From Magnolia sinica (taxonomy: Eukaryota > Streptophyta > Magnoliopsida > Magnoliales > Magnoliaceae), in contig NC_080577.1 of NCBI RefSeq assembly GCF_029962835.1, forward strand, positions 5,766,001 through 5,830,000: a DNA stretch of 64,000 bases, read 5' to 3'. Below, one piece after another: positions 43,490-57,130 of this stretch. Below the pieces are notes generated by a model that was not told the DNA's origin, searched no databases, and was given only the letters and a program-made list of their open reading frames with translations. Every line of letters begins with the position of its first letter. Position 1 is the stretch's first letter. A program made the translations under genes and the position numbers.

Positions 43490-46400
43490 AATTTCTTGGG
43501 ACATAAAATTGGAAGCATTCCAGGCACATGAGAAAATTGATTTGGAATTGACGATAAGATCTTTATGCCTCACTCCTTGTCGTGTGTTCTTCATTGCATG
43601 GGACAATTAAACGTATCGATTCTGAAAATGATAGAGCAGGCAATTCTTCTGGGAAAAATTCACTGCCTTGTTGGACGTGCTTGTTCAGCAATTTCCTTTG
43701 GAAGCAGGTTGTTGGCTGATATTAGTTATGTTTCCGTACTCTGTGAGTGGCTTTTGCCTTCTGTTTTCAGTTAAATGCAAATCTTACTTAGGTATCGTGC
43801 CATTTTTATTTTTTATTTTTGGAAGCAATTTACTTCAAGTATGCATAATCTTTTGTTAGATCTTCTCAATAGTCTCTATTAATTTCTTAACATTTGCATT
43901 GCCTCTCTTTAGAATTGCAAAAATACTCAGGTTGTCTTGCTCTATTTGGTTTGTAAAACATCTATTGTTGATGCTGGGACATGTGATGACCTAACCCTAG
44001 ATGCATGTATAATCAGGTTAAAGAATATTCAAATAAATACACCAATTAACTAACTGTTTCCAATTAAAGGGATTAGGTAAATCTCAACACAAAGATGAGG
44101 TTATTTCGCCAGGATCATGCCCCTTGGCATAAGATCACGTAAATAGTAAAAAGGGAGGACCTCAGAATATGAGGATATCCCAGATTTAGAAAAAGTCAAT
44201 CCATGAGTAAGCTTGGATCTGATTCTACTGACTAACCATCCTCGAACTAGAAAGGGGTATCTAGAGAGAAACGAAAGGGGTGAAGGATGAGAGGTTCGAG
44301 ATGAAGAAAGTATAGGTCCTTTAGTCGTCAAAAGAAAAGGAGGATGGTTTTTACATTTTCCTGCATCTCGAAGATCTTAGAAAGAGGGAAACTCGAATCG
44401 AGGTGAAATCTTCAACACCCAAGAGCCAATCCTGAAACCATAATATCTTGAATAAAGAGGAAGAAAATAGACGAATTCTTATTCATTCAATAATAACGAA
44501 AATAGGGTTTCTCAAAACGTATACATAAACTATGGAAAAAGTAAAAGTGTACTAAAGCCCCTGGAAACAAGAAAATAACAAAAAGACGAAAAATAAAGAA
44601 AGTCGCAATAAAGCTTCCGAAACAAGAAAAATAACAAAAAAGTCCAAAATTAAAACACTCATGTGAAATCCGACCTATGGATCTATGGTCGGGGTGAACA
44701 CCTGTGTGGTAGGGTGTAAAATCCGACCCATGGATCTATGGTCAGGGTGCGGTCATGCCACTCCTGCACTCGTAGCGCGGCAAAAAGTGGGTCCGATGGA
44801 CCCGTCATCCATCCACATCAACTCCTCCGTTCTGGCACTCTGTCGGCGACGCCTTCTCCTCTGATACACTTTAAAGGGCGTACCACTGATGTCCACATCA
44901 ATTGTCTTCTAACAACCATGGTTTCCTTTAATGAGTTCTACCTCTTCTAGATGCTAGTGGTATTTCATTGGGGTGGACGAGCAAGCTGAGCCCCAAAGCT
45001 CTGGTGAGGCTATATGCAAGGGGTGAAGCAGAGTATCGTACAAGAACCATAACATTCTATCGGTTTTTAACCTCTATTAGATGATGGCTTGAGGTTGGTG
45101 TGTTCAAGGCTTGTGTGTATGGTTTATAAGTTCCCGCATCTAATTACTAATAATGGGTGGGACAAGTCTACGTTGATGATGATGATGATGCTGATCTAAT
45201 TACTAATATTCGTTTGGGTGTTTGGGAATTGGGGGATTGTAGTAACTATTAGAGAAGTCTTGAATCTTTATGGAGGTTGTCTACGAAGGGGATGAAGAAA
45301 GCTCTAGAGATGGATTTCTGATCAACGAATTGAAATCAACCGCACTTGCCAAGGTTAAGGGTTCTCGATTGTAAGGAGTTGACCACGGGCATCGACACTA
45401 TTGGGTGGGAAAAACCTATGGGGAACATTTTGTTCAACTGATTGACCTGGGTCTAGATTTGACGATGAGCACTCATGTGGTGCCTTTTGTAGTGGAAGAG
45501 GTTGAAGCTTCTCTAGGCAAGCTGACTCACCATAGAAACTGCAAGCTGACTCATTGTAGAAACCCAATTGTTGAGCATTTGAAAATCATTAGTAACTAAG
45601 AGGAATGTCTGATGCATTTGCACTGCCCTCTTGAACCACAATTACTATATATGTTTATGCTAGTACAAGTTAATTGTAATTTTAGTCGTAGCTCTGATAT
45701 CAACCACAATTCATTGAGAGGATTATGCCGTGTTGCAGGTAGAGAGACGGAATTTTTTGAGTGGCTGGTAGAGGCTGTTTCGTGTATATATGTCATATAA
45801 CAGCTCCCATTTTCTTTTCACATTCCGACCGAGGTTCCATCTGTTTCTTTATTCTCTCTTACTGGTGTAGTGAATTTATTTTACCTGATCATTCATCCGA
45901 TGTCTCATTGCAGCACTGTTATTAGCAGTTTGTAGGCCTTCACATTTCTGCTAATCCCTTTAGTCCAATTTCATCTACCTATTCATTTCTACTCTGAAAT
46001 TGTGACGTTTTGTAATTTCCTTTTGAAAATATCCCACCTTTTGCTGCTTATTCTCATGGATGATTCTGTATCCGCAATAGGCTGAATATGATTTGTGGAT
46101 TCCTTTGGGAATCATATACCAGTGATGTAGGGAAATGTTAGAATTTACTCATCTGATGATGGTCCCTGCAACCAAGCACTCAAGCATGACTGTTGCTTGT
46201 CCCTTTGAAACATGCATGCAATAGTTGGGATGGAGGTTGATAATGGGTGGGAGTCAGACTAATAGTTGGGCTGGAGGTTAATACTGCATGGGACTGCATT
46301 GGTATACTAGTGAGCCTCTACCATGGCTGATCACCAAGAGCTGGATAAAAGAGGAAGGTTGATGTTTGGTGGGCAGCTGATCATAAAACTTATGCCAATC

Positions 46401-46506
46401 TACCTTTTAAAAGTCGTCTCTTATCACTGGGAGAAATGCTCAGATGATGATGATAACTCAACCGTCAATGCTCTTGATTTCTTTTCTATTTTTTAACTGA
46501 TTCATG
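43490..46506. repeat. Tandem segmental duplication, copy 1
   Basis: Matches 46890-49722 along its length: 'ttggaagcattccagg' (43510) with 'ttggaagtattccagg' (46906); 'ctatatgcaaggggtga'; 'taataatgggtgggacaag'; 'gcactgccctcttgaac'; and the closing 'tcaatgctcttgatttctttt'. Divergence is substantial. Copy 1 carries about 940 bp (roughly 43965-44905) absent from copy 2. No ORF of note; the duplicated sequence has no recognised function. Confidence 0.8.
43965..44905. mobile_element. Insertion present only in duplicate copy 1
   Basis: In copy 2 the flanking phrases join directly near 47330-47345 (before 'taacaaccatggttcc'). The extra 940 bp includes a purine-rich middle and a repeated phrase 'aaatccgacc(t/c)atggatctatggtc' (44668 and 44710). 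Its termini are not clear enough to name a superfamily. Confidence 0.45.
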
Positions 46507-46889
46507 AAATCTGGTTTTAATGATCTGAATAATAAATGATCTAGTTTCACATGTAATTGCAATTAAATTAGTTATCAAAGGCTGAGTTCCCTGTTTGTGC
46601 ACCAAGTTTATACTTGTGGGGCCCCGGCTTGTCTTATCCAAGCCATTGAATAAGCTTGTCCAGCTAGAGATGGATATCTGACCAAGTTTGTACATGCAGG
46701 GCCCATGGCTGTTTATAAATGATCGTAGGAGATTTTTTGGGCATGTTCCATCCTTGATGGGGGCCATCAGATCAATGGCTTGGATAAACCTACCATAATC
46801 AACAATCATGATCTCTAAAACATAATTACAATAAACTAAAATGAGATGTCCTCATTTTTTTGAAGTGGCAACCAAACAGGCCTGAATAA
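46507..46889. other. Spacer between duplicate copies
   Basis: Contains an inverted phrase (tccaagccattgaa near 46639; tcaatggcttgga near 46772) suggesting a small degenerate MITE. No gene. Confidence 0.4.
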
Positions 46890-49722
46890 TTTGGTACTTA
46901 AAGTTGGAAGTATTCCAGGCAAATGAGAAAATTAATTTAGAATTGATGATAGGACCTTTTCACCTGAGTCCTTGTCATGTGTTCTTCATAACATGGGACC
47001 ATGAAATATATTGATTCTGACAACAATGGATTAGGCAAATTCTTCTCACAGTAACTACCTCCATGGGACGTTCTTGTTCAGCATCTCCTTTGATAAAGGG
47101 TTGCTGGCTGCTATTAGTTCTTCTGCTTCTGCGCTTTGTGAGTGGCTTTTGCCTTTTCGCCTCAGTTTAATGCCATTTTTTTTGAGGCGGCATTTTGCTT
47201 GGAGAATGCATTTATTCTTTTCTTAGGTCATCTCAATAGTCCTTGTTAATTTCCTTCCTTTTGTATTACTTCTCTTCAGAATTGTAAAATACTCCTGCTG
47301 TCTTGTTTCATTTGGTCTTTAAAATGTCCATTATTTCATAACAACCATGGTTCCTTACCAAGTTTCACCTCTTTTAGTGGTATTTCAGTATGGTGGGAGA
47401 GCAAATTGAGGTATGAAATGCTCTGGTCGCTATATGCAAGGGGTGATGGCTTGGCCTGTTGAAGGCTTGCAAATAAGCTTATGCATTTAATTACTAATAA
47501 TGGGTGGGACAAGGCTACGATGATGATGATCTAACTACTAATCTTTTGGGGGTGTCTGGGGCATTGTGGTAGCTGCTAAGCAGGTCTTAATCTCTATGGA
47601 GGTTGTGTACTAGGGGTTGAAGAAAGCTCAGCTAGAGATGGATTTCTGATGAAGAAAATCAACCCCATGTACTTATCCAATAATGATTTTCCAAGATTTC
47701 CATGAGCACTACTGAAACATTGGATTACCATGGATTCCAATTTTTGGGGTCTCGATGGGATAACAAGAGCTCTCATAGTAGTCACCTCGTATCTTGTGCG
47801 TAGAATTTGACTAGGTGTTTGAAATCTAACATTTCCTTCGCCATCCAAACATAGTGAAACATCCTCTTTTTTTTTCTTTTTTTGGTCTTTTTCTGTTCTT
47901 CTGTTGTGGCTTTTGTGACGGAAGAGGTTGAAGCTTCTCTAGTCTGTATCCGATGGGGAGTTGGTAACTTCTCCACATCTCCATCCCCTATGAACCTGCA
48001 AGCTAACTCATCATAGAAAACCTAGTTGATTAGTATTTGAGAAATCTCGGATGCATTTCCACTGCCCTCTTGAACAACAACTACTATATTTATGCATCTG
48101 AAAGTTAATTTGTAATTTTAGTTGTAGTGCTGATATCAGACATGATTCACTGAGAGCATTATGTTGCAGGTAGAGAGACGAAATGTTCGGAATTAGAGTG
48201 GCTAGTAGAGGCTGTTTCACATGTGTATATATATCATATGACACCTACCATTTTCTGTTCACATTCCAATTGAGGTCCCATGTGTTTCTTTGTTTCTCTC
48301 GTACTGCTGTAATTAGTTTCTATTTTACCTTATATTCGTCCGATTTCTCATTGCAGCACTGTAATTAACAGTTAGTAGGCCTTCACATTTTGCTAATCAT
48401 TTTGATTGTATTTGTATTCATTGCTATTCTGAAATTGTGGACTAGCGTTGCAATTTCTTTTGAAAAGATCCCACCTTCAGGAATGATAACCATTGATGTA
48501 GGGGAATGTTAAAATTTACTCACCGGCTGGTGGGCCCTGCAATCAAATGGCCGAACATGACCTTTCATGTGTGTGGGTGCTTGATGCTTGGCAATTTGCA
48601 TGGAGACTTCCCTCCATGACTATATGCTTCCTCACCCTCTGGAGCATGCACATGCAATATTTGGGCTGGCGGTTGATGCTGGGTGTGGTGTGACAAATAT
48701 CACCGAGATTTTGAAAATTGTGATAATATTGTGAAAAATGCACTCAATGATATTCTTGCGTGGCAGATTTTAAACTAGTGTTTTTATCGCTGTATTATCT
48801 GATATCATGGTGCTAACTCATAGTAAAAACCAGCTGATATCATGGTGCTAACTCGAAAACTAGTAAAAACCCAAAAAATTTTGTTATATAATTACCTGGA
48901 GAAAAATCTCAAAATTTGAAACTCTCCTGAGAAATTTCTGGGCCTAGAATCTCACCATGGTTGGGTAAGGGTAATGGTTGGGCTGGAGATTAATTAATAC
49001 GTGGTAGGGACTGCGTCGGTATGCTAGTTAGGGCTGCAACTTGGGTTCGGGTCAATTCAAACCAGATTGACCCAACCTGACTTCAGGTCGGGGTGGCAAG
49101 GTCCTTGGGTTGGGTTTGGGTTGAAAAGTGCCAACATGATTTGAATTCAGGCTGGGTTTGGTTGAACAAAAACAGGTCGGGTTAGGTTGGGTTGGGAATA
49201 ATCACATGTAACTGAGTCGGGTCAGGTCAGATTGGGTTGAGTATGAGGACTTCGGGTTGGAATTCAGGTTGGGTTGGGTCCTCTTGAGGTCAGGTTGGGT
49301 TCAGGTTAACCCTCAAGCTGCCCCAACATGCCCTAGTTGTACACCTAGTGCTAATGAGCCTCTACCATGTTCGGTCTTCAAAAGTCTGAAATAGAAAAGG
49401 TTGGGTGTTTGGTGAGCAGCTTATCTTAAAACTCAAGCCATGCTTTTCAGAGTCGGATGAGCAGTGTGCGACTCATCTGAGTCAACTCGGAAATAGTTGG
49501 ACCCGCTCTGGTGTGGTACCGTGAGTCACCCAGACAATACACCCCTGACTCGGGAAAGTCCTAATTCGACTTGAGACTGAGCAAATCGGTCCAAGTTGCT
49601 GACTCTTTTAACCATGACTCAGGCTAATCCACCGTTTAAAAGCTAACCAACCACTCATTGCTGAGAGATGACTCGGCAGTCAATGCTCTTGATTTCTTTT
49701 CTCTTTTAACAGATTCATGACT
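46890..49722. repeat. Tandem segmental duplication, copy 2
   Basis: Partner of 43490-46506 (see landmarks there). It lacks the 940-bp insertion and carries a hAT-like MITE at 49029-49347 and further extra sequence around 47650-47990 and 49390-49650. Confidence 0.8.
49029..49347. mobile_element. hAT-like MITE with an empty site in copy 1
   Basis: Starts TAGGGCTGCAACTTGGG and ends, inverted, TAGGTGTACAACTAGGG. The flanks are ATGCTAGT (49021-49028) and GTGCTAAT (49348-49355), an 8-bp duplication with two changes. The homologous place in copy 1 reads ATACTAGTGAGCCTC (46304-46318) without the element. The interior is rich in GGGTTGGGTT-type sequence like the hAT elements at 7940 and 8819. Confidence 0.75.
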
Positions 49723-51182
49723 ACAATTAATCGGGGTAAAATTGGAATTTAAAGGAATGATTAGCATGTGGCGCAAGGACTCTAGCTTTTGAATCTAGGT
49801 CGTCTTCCGATGTTCCACTAATTTATATGACATTTCACACTGTTTGGTGGAAAGACAATAAAAAGTCCCAATTGGATTATTTCAACCCTTCGATAATTGG
49901 CTCCTTTGCTTCGAACATGAACCCCGTTGCACAATCAAAAGGGTTGAAATATTCGATCTAAGAGCTTTTTTTTTTTTTTTTTCTCCTTCTAAATGAATTT
50001 TGGTTGGACGGGCTTGTTTGCAACAGTCGTGACTGAAGAACGGTATAAGGATAGAGCTATCTCTCTACTGGACAGGTGGCAGGGTGATGCATCAGTTGGG
50101 CTCACGAGACAATCCTATCCGTTACTCCTCTATAGTTATCCTACTTCATATTGGACTGTTAACTTTGTTTTTCATCATCACTCTTTCACGAGACAATCCT
50201 ATCCGTTACTCCTCTATAGTTATCCTACTTCATATTTGACAGTTAACTTTGTTTTTCATCATCACTCTTTTATGGTGACAGATCAGATAGGATTGTCTAA
50301 TAAGAGTATTTTTTAGAGAAACCATCCATGTAAGAAGGGGACATGCTTATGGGTTTTCTACGGTTCCGCCATGCTAGGATCCTATGTTTAGGACTGTCGT
50401 CATGTAAGTAGTGTTGGCAATGGGGGGGCCATGCAAAATCGATATTTTGAGTAGGCCCAACCCACCAGTTCAAAGTCTGGGCCTGAATCAGGTCCCAAAC
50501 CGGCTGATTGCCTCGTTAGGATCCATTTCGGTCTGACACCGCAAATTCATCCATGACCTAGAAGAGTCACCCATGACTCGGTGGAATCTGGCTGATACAA
50601 AACCGAACTTCACCCAGAATAGTCACCCCTGACTGGGCCGAATCTGGGTGATTCAACCCCAACTCTTTTTAGCAATAGAGTGTTATAAATGATGGGTTTA
50701 TAAATTAAATAAGTTTATATTAATTAGACCCCTTATGTGTTTGTTGTTATTCAATCTCCAACCAACTAAATTCCATGAAAAAAGAAGAAGGGTCCTATAC
50801 CTAATCAAAGGCTTGTTAGTGTGTATGGCACACAAACGTAGTATAAGGTGGCCATGATCTGGAAATGAGTGAGCATTAAAATCAGGCTGGTCCACTCATC
50901 AGTCAGGCCGTATAGTAAGAACTCTTCCTCTTTCTCTATGGATGTTAATTTGTTCCCACCCAAAAAAAGAAAAAAAGAAAAAAAGAGAGCAATGGAAGGT
51001 CATGACCTGGGTTCGTAGAAGGGAGTTATTTGATACTGCGAATGCAGTCACGCTTGATACGCAGGTACTCAAGATTGAATACATGGCATACTTTAATTCA
51101 TATTAAATCCAGTAAATCATGCAACTCACTAGGCGCGGATTGGATGCTACCCCACGAGTACCTAAGCTAGGGATGGGCGTTT
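49723..51182. other. Intergenic sequence with an 84-bp tandem duplication
   Basis: At 50103-50270 an 84-bp unit beginning 'cacgagacaatcctatccg' is repeated in tandem. It keeps the reading frame and gives a doubled 28-residue block in a 107-codon ORF (49993-50316), which resembles no known family. The remainder shows no gene. Confidence 0.6.
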
Positions 51183-51618
51183 CTGTTAGGGGCTCTGTAG
51201 GGCCCACCGTGATGTATGTGTTTAATCAAGCCATCCACCCATTTTGAAAGATCATTTTAGGGCATGAACCCAAAAGGAATGAAGATCGAAGGCTCAAGTG
51301 GGTCACACCATAAGAAGCAGTGATGGCATTGACCCCCACCGATGAAACCTTCCTAGGGCCCACTTTATTTGCCATCCAACCTATTCATAAGGTCACATCG
51401 ACCCGGATGAAGGGAAAACATAAAATCAGCTTTATCTGTACCCCCCAAGAACTTTTCGGAGGTAGGCATTCAATCCTCACAGTTTCCTGTGGTGTGGTTT
51501 ACTCGATCCTTCAATCTTCATCTTTTTGGGCGCATGCCCTAAAATGATCTTTTCAAAATCGATGGACGGCTTGGATTAAACACATACATCATCGTGGGCC
51601 TCACAGAGCCCCTAACAG
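51183..51618. mobile_element. Full copy of palindromic MITE, long inverted ends
   Basis: 436 bp. The left end CTGTTAGGGGCTCTGTAGGG is mirrored by the inverted right end CTGTTAGGGGCTCTGTGAGG, and similarity continues through 'tgatgtatgtgtttaatc' and 'gatcattttagggcatg'. This is the least decayed copy in the window. No coding capacity. Confidence 0.82.
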
Positions 51619-53989
51619 GACCGAGACATGGGGTAGTACCCCATCCGCCAGAGCCGCAGAATCAGATTTGGTTGAACAATAGTAATCTCTGATGCGTGGA
51701 CACCTGTTTGTGAACTGTTGGATATTTTTCATTTTAACCGTCCTTTAAATGCCCATCAATCCGACGGTCAAATAAAATGACGTTTTTTTGGGTAATCCAT
51801 ATCTAAACTGAGGTCATAATTTTAACGGTTTACATTGAATATTTTATATAACATGTGTAGAATTTCTAAAAATAACTATTACCCATAACACTCCACCAAC
51901 CAAAATATCTCCAGCTGGCCTGATTTTTGAGTCACATCACTGGCGCCGTGATGTGATGTTGGCATCATACACATCATACACTGTTGAGAAATTAATACAC
52001 AGGAGCATTGTTGGCACGTGCATCACCTAAAAGATAACGAAACTGACGAGGTTTGCAAGCAAGACTCTTGCGCGGAAGCTAGATCGGGCAAACCGTGATG
52101 TTTTTGGTAAATCCATCCTGTACATCCATTTTTCTAGACTGTTAGGACGGTGGAATTGAATGGTATTCAATTATATTAGATGTGATTAACATTATTATTG
52201 CACAATGATTGCAATGCTGGAAATACCATGGCATTGCAGCCATCCAATTCCATATTTGGAATAAATTTTTTGTCACGGGAAACAAACAGTGGATTAAGCA
52301 AAATCATGTTTGGTGGACCATGGAATTGTAATCAATGAACCGAATTGAAAATGAATGTCATCCACTTGTATACATATATAACCATAATGTCAGGTATAAA
52401 TGGTGTATATGGATGGACCGCATGGATAAACACAAGCATCAATGCAAGGTCTACATGTGTATTGGATTTCAAAATTCACGGAAATCTTGCATGAGACCGG
52501 ATGCAATTCCATGTGACTAAATGTAATTCCATCCCACCTAATGTCAACCTTTCCCATCTTTTCTAAATGCCGGATGGAATTGCATGGGACCAAATGCAAT
52601 CCTATCCATCCTAATCCCATCTAATGCCTTGCGCCAAATGCCCCCTAAAAATTATGCAAATCCAAAACTCAAGAGGGCTGCCTGATAAGAAAATGTTGGT
52701 GGTTTACTATCATTGAAGCCTATCTGGGATCCACCGTAATGTTTAGATGCCATCCATACCATTCATAAGGTCATTCCTACTTGGACGAACTTGAAAACAA
52801 GAAAATTAGCTTGATCCAAAACTTCTGTGGCTTCACGAAATATTTCAACAGTGAAAGTTCAATCCTCTATGATGCATCCATCAACATCGATGCTAAGAAC
52901 ATTGATTTTAATTTTGCATATATTCAGAAGTATTCGCCCAAACCATTTCCCACCATCTTAGAACTGTCCATATCTTTGTCCATCTACTCTTGAGTGGTTT
53001 TAGATTGTTGTTCACTATCTTGGATCAATTTAAATTATTATCCACACACTTTTGTACAATCCAAATAGTTGCTTATCTACTTTTAGATGGCCCAAAACAT
53101 CTTGGAATGGTCCAAATAATTGTCCACATATACTGAAATCTGATCTAGATTGTGGTTTGTAGTTACCAATATTTTGAGGTATTTTTCTCACTTTCACATA
53201 TAAGCTTGGGCTGTTACTTAACATAAAAAGTGGTAAAATAAAAGGACCCCTTAATATGGGGGCATCTAAAGAAGACTTTTTTAGGTGGGTATGCCTAATA
53301 AACAACAACAAAAACAACAAAAAGAAAAAGAAAAAAAAGAAAAAAAAAGTGACATTTCTTTAAAATCCCCAAAAAATAGGTACCCGTGGACACAGCTAGT
53401 GTGTACTAATTGACAAATCTAGAGTGTTGACTGTTTGATTTAGATTATCCATTCCCTAGACTAAAACTAAGTGTAATTTTCAGGCAGAGAAATTATATGA
53501 TGATGGGTCCTTTGCACGGTATATAGGAGTTTCAATTTTGACAGCTAGAGCATAAGTTAACTAATTCAGACAGTTAATCTATTGGGTTCCATGGTTGATG
53601 TTATAAGTAAAAATAAGCTGACTAAAGAGAAAATATCAGCTCGGACATCTCTGCCGAACAATAGGTCTTGAAAAATTTACCCGGTTGTAACCGAATCAGG
53701 AATATCCCAGCCACTCATATTAGGTCATTTACTAATTGGATGTGGAGTGCTATCGCGTTTCACTTCTCAACCATATGCCTGTGGCCACCTGTGAAAAGGT
53801 TAAGATTGTCCGATGCAGAAGATTTTTCAACCATAGTCAAGGGTGGGATACGATGGGCCAATTAACTAGCTACCGAACCATGGGCCTCATATACTATAAC
53901 TGAAACTCATTTATGTTGTTGAATGATGTCAACTATGATGGGATCATGCCCTAAAATAATTAATAACATGTTATCTTGGACCTGGGGCT
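51619..53989. other. Intergenic sequence with MITE fragments
   Basis: 52655-52880 is a truncated palindromic MITE ('catccataccattcataagg'). 52120-52640 has repeated 'ggaattgcatgggaccaaatg' and 'ggaattgaatgg' themes and a right end CATTTGGCGCAAGG (inverted) typical of Harbinger-like MITEs, without a clear left end. 53300-53350 is A-rich. No gene recognised. Confidence 0.45.
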
Positions 53990-54176
53990 TGTTTTGGTTA
54001 CTATCAAATAAGTTACCTTTTATACTTTCAACAGTGGAATAGTAACTAATTTGAGATAAGTAATTTTTTTTTACTTAAAATTACTTAATCACTACAACTT
54101 GACAAGTAGAAATTAAGATAAGTTATTTGAGGCATAAATAGTTTATCTTAAATAACTTAAGGTCCAAACGCCCTTA
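53990..54176. mobile_element. Possible small MITE
   Basis: Inverted ends GGGGCTTGTTTTGG and, inverted, AGGGCGTTTGGACC, followed on both sides inside by AAGTTA motifs. The target site is unclear. Confidence 0.35.
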
Positions 54177-54199
54177 GTTTATATGTTTACATGCCTGAT

Positions 54200-54740
54200 C
54201 ATCTAACGTATGCATCTTACGTGTTCATCTCTTCTGCCAAATCATTTTAAGATATGAACCTAAAAATGTAGCAAATCCAAATCTCAAGCAGATCACACAA
54301 TAGGAAATGGTCCCCCCGTTAAAAACATTTTGAGGTTCAAAAGAACGTTTATTTACCATTTAACCTATTAATAAGGTCACAAAGACCAAAGGCCAGGATG
54401 AAAGGACCAAATTAATATCAGCTTGATACAATATTTTTTCGGCTTCTAAGAAACTTTTAACGGCCAATCACCACCGTTTCCTGTGGTGGTCTACTTCAGA
54501 TTTGGGTCCGCTGCATTTTTGGGCTTATACCCTAAAATAATAGGGAAGAATGGTTGGGCCCACTTGACCTTTGATATGCCTCATTTCTAGACTCATTCCT
54601 TAAAATGACATGAAAAGATGGATGGAGAGTGCGGATAAAAACCATACATTATGGTGGGCCCAAAGAGTCCCTGCGACCGATCGAGTCCGTCCAGGCGGGG
54701 GCATGACGCTATCCGCTCCCATCCGGATGCATATACGGAG
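54200..54740. mobile_element. Palindromic MITE copy, imperfect
   Basis: Carries 'gcaaatccaaatctcaagc', 'cctattaataaggtcacaaag', and a right half ending 'acattatggtgggcccaaag'. The right half is partly duplicated (two 'gcctcattt/gctgcattttt' segments). Confidence 0.6.
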
Positions 54741-55172
54741 CATCGCGCGCCACTCTAAAAAGAGAAAAAGGATTTATTGGCTGAGCGTCCTTCCAAACCG
54801 TTCGTTGTAATATAGTACACCTGAGTTTTCCTTCCTGCTTGATTTTTATCACATGGCCTATAGCTGAACAGCTAATGGATGGAGTGGATCTGATGAAAAT
54901 TTAGCGCGAGCCCCACAAAAACTCGGCACCACCCACAAGTTGTGATGGTCTACTTGGATGAAATAACTCCGTGTGATGACAAGAGAGAAGACGACAAGAC
55001 ATGAATTGGATATCTCATAGAATGATAGAAAAGACAAGACAGGACGCCTGGTTTTGATGAGAGAGAGAAAGAGAGAGAGAGGAGAGGACACAAACATCAC
55101 TCCCGCCGCTAAACGAATGATTTCAACGTTGCCATCCATTGCATTCATCTATGGCCCGCAGAAAGGGACGCC
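54741..55172. other. Unrecognised intergenic sequence
   Basis: Contains a short (GA)n stretch at about 55060-55083. No gene. Confidence 0.45.
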
Positions 55173-55695
55173 ATTGCGTACTGACGCTGCCAGTAGAGAC
55201 GTTGCTACTGGTACTTACACTGTGGGTTCCACCATTATGTATGTGTTTTATCCACGCCGTCCATCCATTTTTTCAGCTTATTTATATTTAAGGGCATCAG
55301 CCCTAAAAGAAGGCGGATTCAGGTATCTGATGGACCACACCATATGAAAACACCGGTGATTGAACATTCGCTGTTAGAAACTTCTTCAAGCCGGGTGCAA
55401 TGTTTATTTGCCATCCAACGTGTCACAGAGACCTGGATTCCAGGAGGGAAAACACAATTATCAAATTAATACAAAACATTTGTAGCTCTAGAGAATTTTT
55501 AAGTGGTGTGCGTTGGATTGCCAGTGTTTCTTGTGGTGTGGTCCACCTGAAATTTGGATCTGCTTTATTTTTGGAATCATGCCAGTAAATTAGATCGAAA
55601 AATATCCGGAAGGCGTGGATAAACACATTCATCATGGTAGGGCCCACAGAGCACCGACAAGTAGCAATGTTGGTACTTGCCGGTCAGTACGCAAT
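55173..55695. mobile_element. Full palindromic MITE with extended outer inverted repeat
   Basis: Outer ends ATTGCGTACTGACGCTGCCA and, inverted, ATTGCGTACTGACCGGCAAG, then the GTGGG...CCACCATTATGTATGTGTTTTATCC block and its inverse. The same outer repeat ends the half copy at 63285-63470. About 523 bp, no ORF. Confidence 0.75.
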
Positions 55696-57130
55696 TTGCG
55701 TCTCACTCGCAAACTCGTGCGTGTGAGAAGCGAGAACACGATCCACAAGGTGTACCACTCGTGTATTGTGTGTGAACATCGGAAAAGTTAGCAGAATCTC
55801 GCATACGTGTGTGACAGCTATAACGTCCATCATCTGAGCCAGCTCATATTAGGACGGAAGCAAAATGGGCTACACCAGATGCTCTCATCTAAAACTTCAG
55901 TGGACCCAAGAGGGTCTCAAAGGTAGCCGTCCCCACCCCACTTTTCACTGTCACATGGCCCACTTGAGTTTTGGATCGGTAGAATTTGTCTCACGTCCCA
56001 ACATTAGCATGAGAAAATTATGGACGGACTGGATGTAACCCACGTCACGGTGGCCCCACCGGCCTTTTTATGTGTATTTAGTAAATTGTGAAAACGAAAT
56101 TACGTTCTTAAAAAATAAAAAAGGAAAATATGAACGGTCCAAAATGGTCAAGCAATTGTCTGTTAGTTGGAAGCCAGGAATGTCTGATCGTATTTGGGCC
56201 GTTATTAAGATTGGGAGATTACTTTCACTCGTCCATATATCAGATGGGCCACACTTTGATCTTGCCCCACTCCAACAATCCAATGGGTCCAAAATTGCAC
56301 GGCCGCGATCCATACCCACGGTGTTCCGATCCGACGTAAGGTGGGTTGGGCTGACAACAGATCCCAAAGTGGCAAAGTCCCAGCCATTTCAGCAGTTGTG
56401 CCAATGGAGTCGGCCACCGGCCGGATCCGCGGGTACGCGACAATATCCCTCATGCTAGTGAAACCCTATCTTACCCGCCCATGCTTTTGGGCAGCTCGAT
56501 GAGGCAGTTGTTTAAGGTTTAGGATTTATCAAGGTTTAAGGTATTGTCTAAAATGGTACTCGCTGCCTAATAAGATTGGCTTTAATTATAAATAATTAGG
56601 GCAGGTTTTGAACGAGATATTATGTTGCATGGAATTGCATTTGGTCCAATGTAAATTTCATCAAGTATTTGGAAACAATGAGAAGGGTTGTGTTAATCCT
56701 TTATCATATCATCTGGGCTTAACAGAAAAATGATGTGTTTTTTTTAATGGATTTTGAAATCTTTTATGTTGTCATTGGATTTTTTACCAACAGGTACCAT
56801 CAATATAGGAGTGCACCCTTGATAGACCTGCAAAGGACAAGGGAAATGAGAACAACTAGATGCCAATGGTCGGCAGTTAACCCTTGGATGTCCAAGTTAG
56901 GCTAGTGGATCTTGATGGAAGGTGAAGGCTAAGGATTTTAGTGAGAGTTCTAGTAACACAAGAAGAAATTTTTTTTTATTCTCAGAGAATAAGAGGAGCA
57001 ATGAAGAAAAAATGATTTTTTCTTTCTTAGAAAAAATGTCGGAGTTTTCTAAAAGAGGAAGAACAAGAGGTTTCTACCACCAATATCTTTACATCCAGGT
57101 TGGTGAATGTCTAATCATAATGCCAGTTTT
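55696..57130. other. Intergenic sequence with a MITE fragment
   Basis: 55815-56065 is a decayed palindromic MITE. The overlapping ORFs on both strands at 56068-56458 share bases and show no family signature, so none is called. Confidence 0.45.

Noticed and set aside
56068..56458. Overlapping ORFs of 67-128 codons on both strands
   Set aside because: Several frames are open over the same bases, which indicates stop-poor sequence, not coding selection.
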